This document shows positions 63,549 through 64,000 of a DNA stretch of 64,000 bases, one piece after another (positions within the stretch are counted from its first letter, which is position 1; each line of letters opens with the position of its first letter). This stretch comes from Bacillus sp. Cs-700. GTDB taxonomy: Bacteria; Bacillota; Bacilli; Bacillales; Guptibacillaceae. The stretch covers positions 1,860,001 through 1,924,000 of the forward strand of contig NZ_CP041063.1 in assembly GCF_011082085.1 (NCBI RefSeq). Reading direction: 5' to 3'. The translations under genes and the position numbers were made by a program. The notes beneath the pieces are model-generated. The model was not told the DNA's origin. It worked only from the letters and a program-made list of their open reading frames with translations, and ran no database searches.

Positions 63549-64000
<452 letters not shown>

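Overview
The window is a low-GC Firmicute chromosome segment, most likely an aerobic, spore-forming Bacillaceae related to the Alkalihalobacillus/Pseudalkalibacillus group. The evidence is: the right end carries the classic Bacillus order gapA-pgk-tpiA-gpmI-eno / secG-est-rnr-smpB-ssrA; there are YjcZ-type small sporulation proteins, an IDEAL-domain protein, a RelP-type alarmone synthetase, YtrA-like GntR control, AGGAGG ribosome binding sites and CcpA-type cre sites. The tmRNA tag reads GKENNNFALAA. No tRNA, rRNA, prophage, transposase or CRISPR array was seen.

Layout. 0-5 kb: an ECF-promoted DUF4349 lipoprotein and a GntR-controlled ABC export operon with a palindromic operator on its promoter. 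5-18.5 kb: class F sortase with an FN3 tail, two sodium:alanine symporters, a diguanylate cyclase, an Old Yellow Enzyme, YuiD, a Smr-less MutS2 protein with a structured leader, an SDR and an ABC exporter. 18.7-22 kb: redox genes (nitroreductase, luciferase-like monooxygenase, Crp-like sensor, IDEAL protein) around an Rrf2 repressor and sharing the promoter motif TAACTGTAAT. 22-28 kb: DeoR regulator, PurU, three tiny hydrophobic proteins, flavodoxin-like reductase, TVP38 and CNNM/CorC membrane proteins.

28-34.7 kb is a coherent reactive-sulfur locus: TauE exporter, two TusA-type proteins, a rhodanese-MBL persulfide dioxygenase, single rhodaneses, a DsrE protein, the persulfide sensor CstR, a DUF202 membrane protein and an anchored MsrAB. 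Five ATACCC-N4-GGGTAT-like sites mark a probable CstR regulon. 34.7-45 kb: acyltransferase, CstA transporter (cre-like site), a Fur-controlled nitroreductase, an oxidoreductase coupled to RelP, the fatty-acid transporter AtoE (cre), HpaB, and a SurA_N lipoprotein. 45-53 kb: a frameshifted NERD protein, IlvD, an MFS exporter, a repetitive DUF6944-like protein, DJ-1/PfpI, LysR and PadR regulators. 53.4-64 kb: tmRNA/SmpB/RNase R trans-translation and RNA decay, SecG, and lower glycolysis in one operon.

The points most worth following are two copies of an intergenic repeat with four ATTCCGCGA units spaced 20, 21 and 20 bp; the CstR and Rrf2 site sets; a hairpin that may bring a distant Shine-Dalgarno next to a TTG start; a Fur box that exactly fills a promoter spacer; and stop codons placed in terminator loops. 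No clearly new multi-gene system was found.
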